From: Nitrososphaerales archaeon
GTDB taxonomy: Archaea; Thermoproteota; Nitrososphaeria; Nitrososphaerales; UBA57
Assembly (NCBI GenBank): GCA_022449325.1
Contig: JAKUSK010000010.1
Coordinates: 1 to 18,230 of the forward strand
Length of the DNA stretch: 18,230 nucleotides
Reading direction: 5' to 3'
Below the pieces are notes generated by a model. The model was not told where the DNA came from. It ran no database searches and saw only the letters and a list, made by a program, of their open reading frames with translations. Of the stretch, positions 6,666 to 13,444 are shown piece after piece. The position numbers and the translations under genes are program-made. Within the stretch, counting starts at the first letter, position 1. Each line of letters begins with the position of its first letter.

Positions 6666-7373
6666 ATGATTTCTGCAAAGTTGTTCCCTGAAGACCTAGA
6701 TGTAAATGGCTTGTCCTTGATTACTGGATTTCATGGAATCGGATCTACTGGATTCTTGGCTCTAAACCATCTTATTAACACTCTTAAACCTGACCGTATT
6801 GGAGTATTTGAAACGGATTATTTATCTCCTATTTCTTCTATTAATTCGGGAAAGATTATTACTCCATTCGAAATATACAAAAAAGATAATATTGCATTTC
6901 TTCGTGTTGCAGTTCCTCCACTACAAGGAAATGAAATTGTTTTCCTTCGTAATGTATGTGAAATAATTTTGGAAAAGAATTTCAAAGAATTGATATTATT
7001 GGGCGGTCTTGACGCTCAACTCAAAAAAGACGACTCAAATTTCCGATATGTTAAAACTTCTTCTTACAAACTCCCTAAATATTTGTCTGATTCTACCCCT
7101 CTCGAGGACGAACGGGTTATCATAGGTCCTGTTGCTCAAATGCTTAATTTCATGGAGGTTCGTAATTTTCCTACTCTTGGATTGCTGCCTTTTGCTACTT
7201 CTATTCGTTTAGATCCACGCGCTGCATCTGAGGCTGTAAAAATTCTTTCAAATATTTTTAATTTAGAAGTAGAAGTTGATACCCTTGTTGAACAAGCTCT
7301 TGAACTAGATAAAAACGATCAACCTGAGTTAGTAGATAATAATAAATCTGTTACGTCTAACATTTATTCTTAG
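6666..7373 (+). CDS. PAC2-family protein, probable proteasome assembly chaperone (PbaA-like)
   Basis: A 235-residue PAC2-domain protein. Characteristic stretches are LITGFHGIGSTGFLALNHLI near the N-terminus (residues 17-36), LILLGGLDAQ, and GLLPFATSIRLDPRAASEAVKIL in the last third. PAC2 proteins in archaea (PbaA/PbaB) and eukaryotes (PAC1-PAC2) help assemble the 20S proteasome alpha ring. After the domain comes an acidic, low-complexity, probably flexible tail (about residues 206-232), and the protein ends in I-Y-S. This fits the HbYX pattern (hydrophobic, Tyr, any residue, at the very C-terminus) used by Pba1/2 and archaeal PbaA to dock into alpha-ring pockets. That function is inference. 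The ATG at 6666 is the first codon of the domain. The stop overlaps that of the convergent tgtA by four bases. Confidence 0.88.
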   Translation: MISAKLFPEDLDVNGLSLITGFHGIGSTGFLALNHLINTLKPDRIGVFETDYLSPISSINSGKIITPFEIYKKDNIAFLRVAVPPLQGNEIVFLRNVCEIILEKNFKELILLGGLDAQLKKDDSNFRYVKTSSYKLPKYLSDSTPLEDERVIIGPVAQMLNFMEVRNFPTLGLLPFATSIRLDPRAASEAVKILSNIFNLEVEVDTLVEQALELDKNDQPELVDNNKSVTSNIYS

Positions 7374-8932
7374 TTATTTAATATCTCTTCCAATTCTGTA
7401 TATAAGAGATCTAATTTGACATCTATAATTCTTTTAGGTTTCAATTCCCTCACAATAAAATCAACAACTCTTTGATTGAGCTTGTTATCTTTCATGTATG
7501 TGACTTCTTTTGGATTCAATATGATAAATTGTTCTTCTAGTGTAGTAATTAATTCATCAATCACTGTTTTGTCTTTCTTTATTTCATACGAACTTTCCAT
7601 GTGGGAAATTGGATAGATATCTGTAATTTGGTAAGGCACAAATCCAATTGGCGGAATTATATATCCAATTATATAGTCACTATTATTATTTTCCAATATG
7701 TTTTTTAATTTATTGTTATAAAGTAGCGGTTTATTTTTTGTTACTGGAATAATTATTATTTTGCGGTTCTCAAATTTCCTGAAAACCTCTATTGTCTTCT
7801 TTTGATAATTTCTTAATTCAGGTCTTCTATTATCGGGAAAAGATGCAAGAAACATGCCTTTTGATTTAAACCTCTTCTGAAATTCTGATATATCATCAAT
7901 ATTATTCGAAATATATACAAATGCATCCCACATCTTTGGATGAGATCTGGCACGAGTTCCTACATATTCCCATAACCTTCCCTCTCTTATTGCTTGTCTA
8001 GTAGAAACTATCTCCTTCCATAATAACCACAAGTTATGTGTTCCAATAGCCTTGATTCTCTCCTTATGCTCTAGCTTTCTCATTTCTCTTACTGAATATT
8101 TATTACATGTTTCACAAATGCATGGAAGATATTCTAATTCGTCTATGTTTCGTGTTCCATTTTCAGTAAAATACCGTCCATGTTTTGCATAAAGTATGTA
8201 GGACGCAGAATCAAATGTATCGCATCCAAGAGCAACGGCCATAGACAACGGAAGAGGATGACCTAGTCCGAACAGGTGAAGGGCTTTCTCAGAAGGTATG
8301 TTTTTCTTTGCAGTAATTATCATCTTTGCCAAAAGTGTATAATCATAATTTTCCATAATTTCTGTGGGACTTCCTAGAGTGAACATATCGAAATCCATCT
8401 TTGATAATTGCTTAGACGAAAACTCAACTAAATCTAAGAATTTCCCCCCTTGAATTGGAGCCATCCAAATTGATTTGCGTTCTATGTTCTTGAGAGTGAC
8501 TTCACATGATTCTAATGTTTGTGTTACACTATTTCTAGCTGTTTCCCAATTGTCTGCTAAGCTGGTAGGCTTGTCTAATATATTACAGAAATCTGAATCA
8601 ATGTTTTCTTGAAACCTTGCTATTTCTATTTCACCAACATCTACTTTTCCATATTCTAAAACCTGATACCCTCCTGAATCAGTCATAATGGGACCTTCAA
8701 AATCAACAATTTTATGAATATTTTTGTCTACAGCTTCATCCCCATATCTCTGCCATGTTATGTATGAATTTGTCATTATGGCTTCAAAACCCATCCTTTT
8801 TATGACGCTGGTATCGATTAATTGATTCACAGGATGTAATACGGGTAAAAGAGCAGGAGTCTCCATATTTCCGTTCTTTGTATATAATTTACCAATTCTT
8901 GCTGCTAATTCAGTTGATTTAATTTCAAACAT
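7370..8932 (-). CDS. tgtA: Archaeosine tRNA-guanine transglycosylase (TgtA)
   Basis: This enzyme swaps guanine 15 in the D-loop of archaeal tRNAs for preQ0, the first tRNA step of archaeosine synthesis. The catalytic barrel occupies about residues 1-335: MTDSGGYQ (D85), the substrate loop APIQGGKF, LGSPTE, the probable nucleophile D238 in GCDTFDSASY, and a zinc site CICETC with H299 in GTHNLW. A second region (about 360-510) includes IIPPIGFVPYQITDIYP, typical of the domain that follows the barrel in archaeal TGTs. At 520 residues it is shorter than full archaeal enzymes (about 580 in Pyrococcus), and I see no PUA-like end. The ATG at 8932 begins the barrel directly. Candidate minus-strand TATA-like DNA lies at 8971-8980. 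The gene is transcribed divergently from a small unknown gene. Confidence 0.95.
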   Translation of the reverse strand: MFEIKSTELAARIGKLYTKNGNMETPALLPVLHPVNQLIDTSVIKRMGFEAIMTNSYITWQRYGDEAVDKNIHKIVDFEGPIMTDSGGYQVLEYGKVDVGEIEIARFQENIDSDFCNILDKPTSLADNWETARNSVTQTLESCEVTLKNIERKSIWMAPIQGGKFLDLVEFSSKQLSKMDFDMFTLGSPTEIMENYDYTLLAKMIITAKKNIPSEKALHLFGLGHPLPLSMAVALGCDTFDSASYILYAKHGRYFTENGTRNIDELEYLPCICETCNKYSVREMRKLEHKERIKAIGTHNLWLLWKEIVSTRQAIREGRLWEYVGTRARSHPKMWDAFVYISNNIDDISEFQKRFKSKGMFLASFPDNRRPELRNYQKKTIEVFRKFENRKIIIIPVTKNKPLLYNNKLKNILENNNSDYIIGYIIPPIGFVPYQITDIYPISHMESSYEIKKDKTVIDELITTLEEQFIILNPKEVTYMKDNKLNQRVVDFIVRELKPKRIIDVKLDLLYTELEEILNN

Positions 8933-8970
8933 TCTCTTAATTTCTCTCTACTAATATCTTATTTCTACTT

Positions 8971-8980
8971 TTAATTATAC
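8971..8980 (-). promoter_or_regulatory. Candidate TATA region for tgtA
   Basis: The minus strand reads GTATAATTAA here, about 40 bases before the tgtA ATG. If used, it would give a leader of roughly 15 bases containing a weak purine-rich GAGAGA. An alternative, AAGATATTAG, lies nearer at about 23 bases. The choice is uncertain. Confidence 0.3.
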
Positions 8981-9027
8981 GCTCATATAAGAATTAGTTT
9001 ATAAAAATGGAAATTAAGCATTAAAAA

Positions 9028-9035
9028 TTTAATTA
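9028..9035 (+). promoter_or_regulatory. TATA box for the 98-residue gene
   Basis: TTTAATTA is centred about 25-26 bases before the ATG at 9057, the standard archaeal TATA-to-start spacing, with no Shine-Dalgarno sequence between. This points to a leaderless mRNA starting at or near the ATG and supports that start codon. Confidence 0.5.
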
Positions 9036-9056
9036 TTATCTTTTTAATTACTAATT

Positions 9057-9353
9057 ATGAGTAAAATTTCTAATAACGACACGCCCGATGAAATTGAATT
9101 TAAAATGCTTGAAGCTAACGCTGATGGTTCTGACGAAGTAACCTTTCAATTAGAAGATGGTTCCATTATTAAAATTCGAGTGAATATTGATCGAGCTGGC
9201 GTTGCAACCAATTATCATAATTCTGACGGTTCCAAGCATTATAATGTTCAGGCTTCTATGTCTGTTAATGTAATTTCGTCTGATAGAACTTATAAATTAT
9301 CAAAACCTGGAATGAAATCTGATAAATCAGTAGTTTCGAAACCATACAAATAG
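9057..9353 (+). CDS. Small conserved-looking protein of unknown function (98 residues)
   Basis: I cannot assign this to a named family. The protein is hydrophilic and acidic in its first part, with no signal peptide, membrane helix or cysteine. The pattern EVTFQLEDGSIIKIRVNIDRAG followed by HYNVQASMSVNVI alternates hydrophobic and polar residues and suggests a small beta-sheet domain (about residues 14-76). A Ser/Lys-rich tail follows (77-98) and is probably disordered. It is a real gene by several signs: its own TATA box at the right distance, normal composition and codon use, and a stop one base before the convergent cysS stop. I have a vague recollection of similar small proteins in Nitrososphaerota but cannot verify it. 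Its neighbours (tgtA, cysS) both act on tRNA, which hints at a link but proves nothing. Confidence 0.8.
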   Translation: MSKISNNDTPDEIEFKMLEANADGSDEVTFQLEDGSIIKIRVNIDRAGVATNYHNSDGSKHYNVQASMSVNVISSDRTYKLSKPGMKSDKSVVSKPYK

Positions 9354-9354
9354 A

Positions 9355-10752
9355 TTACTTACGTTTTATCCTAGTTCCTTCTTTGGTGTCTTCTACAATG
9401 AACCCTTTCTTCAATAGTTCTTCTCTAATTTCATCTGATTTCTTCCAGTCCTTTTTTATTCTTGCCTCATCTCTCTGTTCTATAAGTGACCTTACATCAT
9501 CATCCAATTCTATTGTTTTATCTGACAATATTCCCAATACCTTGTCTATTGTCTCAAAGTAATCTGTGATTTCTAATTTGTTCTCTTCTAAAACCTGATT
9601 CGTTTCTAAATATTTGTTCATGTCTCTGACAAACTTGAAAATTGAAGCCAATGCAACTGGCATGTCCAAGTCATCATCCAACGCTTCTTCAAATGCCTTC
9701 TTAGATTCTTTAGTAATACTAGATATATTTGCATCTCTTCCAGTTTTAGGCTTGCCTTCAATTATCTTTGAATAAATTTCTTGTATCCTGTTTATATTCT
9801 CTTTTGCTTGATTTATCCCATCAAATGTAAAATTCAACTGTGATCTATAATGTGACGAGATTAGTAGAAAGCGGATATTCTTTGCATCGTAACCCTTGTC
9901 TATCAAATCTCTAAGTGTAAAGAAATTACCTTCTGATTTTGACATTTTCTTTCCTTCTACTATTAGATGTTCAGAATGAATCCAATATCTGACAAATTTT
10001 TTGTTTGTCACTGCTTCGGTTTGCGCAATTTCATTTTCATGGTGAGGGAATATTAAATCTACTCCGCCTGCATGAATGTCTATTTCTTCTCCTAGTATTT
10101 TTGTAGACATTACCGAACATTCAATATGCCATCCTGGTCTTCCTTTTCCCAATTTTCCTTCCCAATACACATCTCCATCGTCCTTATCCCAAGCCTTCCA
10201 TAACGCAAAATCTTGCGCATTATCTTTTGTATATTCGTCTTCATTTAATCTAGTTCTGTTTTTTTCATTATTGATCTCTAATCCTGATAGACTTCCATAT
10301 TTGGAAAATTTGTTTATTGAATAATAGTACGACCCATCTCTTTCATAACAGTACTCTTCACTCTGTAATTTCATTATATGACTCTCTATGTCTTTGATAT
10401 AATCTGTCGCTCTTGGATATTCTGTCGCCTCTTTAACATTCAAGCTTTGTAAATCCTTAAAAAATTCACTTGTAAATCTATTTGTATATTCTTTTAACGT
10501 GGAGTTGCTATTCTTTGCCGCTCTAATTGTTTTATCGTCAACATCCGTTATGTTCATCACAAATTTTACTTTGTAACCTTTTAATTCTAAATACCTTATT
10601 AATACATCCTCGAACAAAAACGTTCTTAGATTTCCTATATGAGCATAATCATATACTGTCGGACCGCAGCAATATACAGTTACTTCGTCATCATTTTTAG
10701 GTTCAAATGGCTGTTTTGTCTTTCCTAATGAATTAAATAATGTTAATCCCAT
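9355..10752 (-). CDS. cysS: Cysteinyl-tRNA synthetase
   Basis: A class I aminoacyl-tRNA synthetase charging tRNA-Cys. The 465-residue protein has the zinc cysteine in YCCGPTVYD (C29), the HIGH-type motif as HIGN (38-41, normal for CysRS), further zinc ligands in WHIECSVM (C212) and FPHHENEIAQ (237-245), and KMSKS at 269-273. The C-terminal helical anticodon region ends in the usual WKKSDEIREELLKKGF stretch. The frame is open for 22 further codons to 10818, but I chose the ATG at 10752: MGLTLFNSLGKTK is the normal N-terminus, and a strong TATA box lies in the DNA just upstream, so the extension would run through the promoter. Its presence shows direct charging with cysteine and not only the SepRS/SepCysS route. 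It is convergent with the 98-residue gene and divergent from the aromatic operon. Confidence 0.96.
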   Translation of the reverse strand: MGLTLFNSLGKTKQPFEPKNDDEVTVYCCGPTVYDYAHIGNLRTFLFEDVLIRYLELKGYKVKFVMNITDVDDKTIRAAKNSNSTLKEYTNRFTSEFFKDLQSLNVKEATEYPRATDYIKDIESHIMKLQSEEYCYERDGSYYYSINKFSKYGSLSGLEINNEKNRTRLNEDEYTKDNAQDFALWKAWDKDDGDVYWEGKLGKGRPGWHIECSVMSTKILGEEIDIHAGGVDLIFPHHENEIAQTEAVTNKKFVRYWIHSEHLIVEGKKMSKSEGNFFTLRDLIDKGYDAKNIRFLLISSHYRSQLNFTFDGINQAKENINRIQEIYSKIIEGKPKTGRDANISSITKESKKAFEEALDDDLDMPVALASIFKFVRDMNKYLETNQVLEENKLEITDYFETIDKVLGILSDKTIELDDDVRSLIEQRDEARIKKDWKKSDEIREELLKKGFIVEDTKEGTRIKRK

Positions 10753-10774
10753 TATTTGTGTATCTGTAAAAGTG

Positions 10775-10785
10775 ATATTTATATA
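10775..10785 (-). promoter_or_regulatory. TATA box for cysS
   Basis: The minus strand reads TATATAAATAT, the best match to the archaeal box A consensus in the window. It is centred about 27-30 bases before the ATG at 10752, giving a leader of only a few bases or none. It rules out the longer cysS frame beginning at 10818. Confidence 0.6.
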
Positions 10786-10873
10786 GCAACCACTCTCATG
10801 ATATTCAGAGTCTAACATGATACAACGTCCAAGTTACAGTTATTGGTCTTTTTCATATCCTTAGTTAGCACTC

Positions 10874-10881
10874 TAATTTAC
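10874..10881 (+). promoter_or_regulatory. Candidate TATA box for the aromatic operon
   Basis: TAATTTAC is centred about 26-31 bases before the cluster of possible starts at 10903-10909. A T-rich stretch, GTTTATTTTT (10884-10893), is closer but too near for a leaderless start. This is the only gap before the eight-gene operon, so the operon promoter should lie here; the exact box is uncertain. Between 10786 and 10873 I see no gene, tRNA or clear repeat. Confidence 0.35.
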
Positions 10882-10905
10882 TAGTTTATTTTTGGTGTGT
10901 AATTG

Positions 10906-11664
10906 ATGATGAATAATATTAATCGTAATGGAAGAATCCTTGCAGTTACCCTAGACCACGGTCTAACTATTGGTCCTGTTCCTGGATTAATTGATATGAA
11001 TAAAACAGTCGATTTAGTTCAAAAAGGCGGTGCATCTGCTATCGTTGCCCATAAAGGCATCTTTAAAACACTTGATTCAAAAGTCGATATTGGTAAAATT
11101 GTTCATCTTTCTGCCAGTACGAGTCTTTCTGTTTTTCCAGACGATAAAGTGATTGTCGGAAGCCCTGAATTAGCTCTTGGAAACGACGCAGACGCTGTTT
11201 CTATTCACATAAATATAGGTTCTAGTCATGATCGAAACATGTTAGAAGATCTTGGCTTAGTTGCCGACGAATGTTCTGAATTAGATATTCCATTACTTGC
11301 AATGATGTATCCTCGAGGAGAAAATATATCCAATCCTTTTGATCCAAAAATTGTTTCGCACGTTGCACGAATTGGAGCAGAATTAGGCGCTGATGTTGTT
11401 AAAACTGTTTACACAGGTGATTCGGAGAGCTTTCGTAGTGTTGTTAAAGGATGTCCTGTTCCGATAGTAATTGCCGGAGGTCCACAAGCTGATACTGACA
11501 AAGAATTACTTGAGATGGTAAAAGGCGCAATTGACGCTGGCGCAGTAGGAGTATCTATGGGTAGAAACATCTTCCAACATTCCAATCCCGAAAATATTAC
11601 TAAAGCAATATCGAATATTATCTTTGATAATAGTTCTGTAGAATCTGCTTTGGAGGTTATATAA
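10906..11664 (+). CDS. ADH synthase (2-amino-3,7-dideoxy-D-threo-hept-6-ulosonate synthase), AroA'
   Basis: A class I aldolase-fold enzyme (DeoC/FbaB family). In archaea lacking the DAHP route it condenses 6-deoxy-5-ketofructose 1-phosphate with aspartate semialdehyde. Of the 252 residues, expected active-site positions are D17 in TLDHG, Y135 in MMYPRGEN and the Schiff-base lysine K166 in DVVKTVYTG, with phosphate binding by IAGGP and VSMGRNIFQ. Sequence alone cannot separate it from archaeal fructose-bisphosphate aldolase, but the dehydroquinate synthase II gene directly downstream decides it. The N-terminus is short: family members usually have 25-30 residues before the DHG motif, here 16. 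TTG 10903, ATG 10906 and ATG 10909 are all possible starts; I chose the first ATG. It is the first gene of the operon and carries the Shine-Dalgarno sequence of the next gene at its 3' end. Confidence 0.9.
   Translation: MMNNINRNGRILAVTLDHGLTIGPVPGLIDMNKTVDLVQKGGASAIVAHKGIFKTLDSKVDIGKIVHLSASTSLSVFPDDKVIVGSPELALGNDADAVSIHINIGSSHDRNMLEDLGLVADECSELDIPLLAMMYPRGENISNPFDPKIVSHVARIGAELGADVVKTVYTGDSESFRSVVKGCPVPIVIAGGPQADTDKELLEMVKGAIDAGAVGVSMGRNIFQHSNPENITKAISNIIFDNSSVESALEVI
11652..11657 (+). promoter_or_regulatory. Shine-Dalgarno sequence deciding the TTG start of dehydroquinate synthase II
   Basis: GGAGGT lies inside the last codons of the upstream gene, seven bases before the TTG at 11665. There is no competing ATG, so this site fixes a non-ATG start directly after the upstream stop codon. 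Confidence 0.7.
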
Positions 11665-12741
11665 TTGACTGATAAATTACGAACTATTATTGTTGAGCCT
11701 AAAATATCTGATTCCGAAATAAATGATTTCAGTCAATTGCTCTTTGAATCTGGAATTAAGACTGTATTCGTGCGTGATATGCCTGATTCTGACACTTTAT
11801 CTAAATTTGAGACATACTCATTTTCAGATAAATCGGACGTTCAAGTAGTAGATTCTGAAACACTGGATAAAGTAAAGTCTGATCAGAGATTTTCTTATTT
11901 TGCTTCGTTGAATGATGATTCAAATCTTGATGAGATAGTAAATGCCGCAAAAAATAACGCCGAATCGGTTATAATTGAATTTGAAGAAAATACCGAATGG
12001 AAGATAATACCTTTGGAAAATCTTATCGCCGAATTACACGGTCTTAAAACCAAAATATTTACGGTGATTAATGATCCATCTGAAATCAAAATGATGTTTA
12101 CAATTTTGGAACTGGGTGTCGATGGCGTCTTATTAAGGACATCTAACATTGACGATGTTAATAAACTGAATTCAGAATTAACTGAACTTTCAAAAATTGA
12201 TTTGTCTGTAGCGGAAATTATCGAAATCAAAGAAGTTGGTATGGGTGAAAGAGCCTGTGTCGATACTGCATCTATGTTAAATCAAGGTGAAGGATTATTG
12301 GTAGGAAATCAAGCAAACTTTATGTTTCTTATGCATAATGAATCTGCAGGTTCTGGATTTACTTCTCCTAGACCATTTCGTGTTAATGCAGGAGCAGTAC
12401 AGTGTTACACGCTATTGCCTGATAACCGTACAAAATATTTATCCGAACTTGAAAGCGGTACTGAAGTAATGATTATTTCACATCAAGGAGTTGTTAGAAA
12501 TTCTATTGTAGGAAGACTAAAAATCGAAAGTAGACCATTATTCCTTGTACGTGCTAAATCTGAAGATAAAGTTGGCGGTGTCTTGATTCAAAATGCTGAA
12601 ACTATTGCATTTGTAAAAGAGGATGGCAAACCTATCTCCACAACTTCACTTAAAGTTGGTGACAAAATTCTTGTTAAGACTGAATCTAATAAGGGTAGAC
12701 ATTTTGGCATGGAGGTAGAGGAATACATTCTTGAAAAATAA
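11665..12741 (+). CDS. 3-dehydroquinate synthase II (AroB')
   Basis: This archaeal enzyme converts the ADH synthase product to 3-dehydroquinate by NAD-dependent oxidative deamination and cyclisation; it is unrelated to bacterial AroB. The 358-residue protein has the family's marks: WKIIPLENLIAEL (112-124), GVDGVLLR, the core VGMGERACVDTASML (191-205) with GEGLLVGNQA, then SPRPFRVNAGAVQCYTLLPDN (from 234) and YLSELESG. The start is TTG at 11665, immediately after the upstream stop, supported by GGAGGT seven bases before it. Its 3' end overlaps the aroD start by 11 bases. It occurs together with the ADH synthase in archaea lacking aroG/aroB, and the pair define the alternative entry to the pathway. 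Confidence 0.95.
   Translation: MTDKLRTIIVEPKISDSEINDFSQLLFESGIKTVFVRDMPDSDTLSKFETYSFSDKSDVQVVDSETLDKVKSDQRFSYFASLNDDSNLDEIVNAAKNNAESVIIEFEENTEWKIIPLENLIAELHGLKTKIFTVINDPSEIKMMFTILELGVDGVLLRTSNIDDVNKLNSELTELSKIDLSVAEIIEIKEVGMGERACVDTASMLNQGEGLLVGNQANFMFLMHNESAGSGFTSPRPFRVNAGAVQCYTLLPDNRTKYLSELESGTEVMIISHQGVVRNSIVGRLKIESRPLFLVRAKSEDKVGGVLIQNAETIAFVKEDGKPISTTSLKVGDKILVKTESNKGRHFGMEVEEYILEK
12711..12721 (+). promoter_or_regulatory. Shine-Dalgarno region for aroD
   Basis: A purine stretch GGAGGTAGAGG lies within the end of the upstream gene. Its second part (GAGG, 12718-12721) is nine bases before the TTG start at 12731. It supports that TTG, as no in-frame ATG exists near the start of the dehydroquinase fold. 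Confidence 0.5.
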
Positions 12742-13429
12742 CACATTAGAACCTAAGTTTTGCGTTTCAATTGCAGCACCTAATACTTCTAAATTAAAAT
12801 CATCCGTTAATTCTGCATTTTTATCTGGTGCACATCTTGTTGAAATTCGATTAGATTCTTTGAATTCATTTTCTATTAATTTTATTGAGGAGTTGTCTAA
12901 TACTCATAAAAATAAACTTGTTCTTACTTTTAGAAGTAAACATCAAGGTGGATTGTCTAATATTTCTGAATCTGATCGACTTCAAATTCTTATCCAGTTA
13001 CTTGACTTAAAACATTCATTCAAAGACATCGAATCTGATACTTTTAACCGAAATTCTACATTATTCAAAAACGAAAAAAACTTGATCGTATCCTGGCACA
13101 ATTTTAATATCACTCCTTCTACTAATTCTCTATCCGTCCTAATAAAAAATATTTCAAAGAAGCTATCAAGACCTACACAAATTATCAAAATTGTTACTTA
13201 TGCTAATTCTTTGAATGATTGCAATAAAGTCTACAAACTCTATCCTAGATTTAAAAAGTCAAAGTTTCAATTATTGGCTTTTTGTATGGGTGAAAATGGT
13301 TCCGTATCGAGAATCTTGTCCCCTATGCTTGGAGCGCCTTTCATATACTGTTCATACGGCAATAAAGTAACTGCTCCTGGGCAAATCAATATAAAGCATC
13401 TGAAGGAAATATATTCAAATTTTTCTTAA
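12731..13429 (+). CDS. aroD: Type I 3-dehydroquinate dehydratase
   Basis: Class I dehydroquinase, which removes water from 3-dehydroquinate through a Schiff base, step three of the pathway. At 232 residues it has the expected length. The catalytic set is present: E38 and R40 in VEIRLDSL, R68 in LTFRSKHQGG, the base H123 in VSWHNFN and the Schiff-base lysine K153 in IIKIVTYAN; substrate-carboxylate residues follow in GENGSVSRILSPMLGAP (187-203) and APGQ. The TTG start at 12731 overlaps the previous gene by 11 bases and follows a purine-rich ribosome-binding stretch. The next start, aroE, is 15 bases beyond the stop. Confidence 0.94.
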   Translation: MKNNTLEPKFCVSIAAPNTSKLKSSVNSAFLSGAHLVEIRLDSLNSFSINFIEELSNTHKNKLVLTFRSKHQGGLSNISESDRLQILIQLLDLKHSFKDIESDTFNRNSTLFKNEKNLIVSWHNFNITPSTNSLSVLIKNISKKLSRPTQIIKIVTYANSLNDCNKVYKLYPRFKKSKFQLLAFCMGENGSVSRILSPMLGAPFIYCSYGNKVTAPGQINIKHLKEIYSNFS

Positions 13430-13435
13430 TAATTT

Positions 13436-13440
13436 GTGAT
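13436..13440 (+). promoter_or_regulatory. GTGAT Shine-Dalgarno element before aroE
   Basis: GTGAT is the 3' half of the GGAGGTGAT complement of the 16S rRNA end. Four bases separate it from the ATG at 13445. It can be misread as a GTG start; the repeated spacing at the other junctions of this operon favours its role as a ribosome-binding site. Confidence 0.5.
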
Positions 13441-13444
13441 TATT

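Noticed and set aside
10753..10818. N-terminal extension of cysS (start at 10818)
   Set aside because: It runs through the TATA box and has no similarity to CysRS N-termini, whereas MGLTLFNSL at 10752 is typical.
10786..10902. Possible tRNA or small RNA gene before the aromatic operon
   Set aside because: No cloverleaf, no conserved T-loop sequence and no clear stem could be found; only promoter-like AT-rich DNA is seen.
11895..12230. Open frame on the minus strand opposite dehydroquinate synthase II
   Set aside because: It is Ser/Ile-rich, resembles nothing, lacks a promoter or ribosome-binding site, and lies wholly within a well-conserved gene on the other strand.
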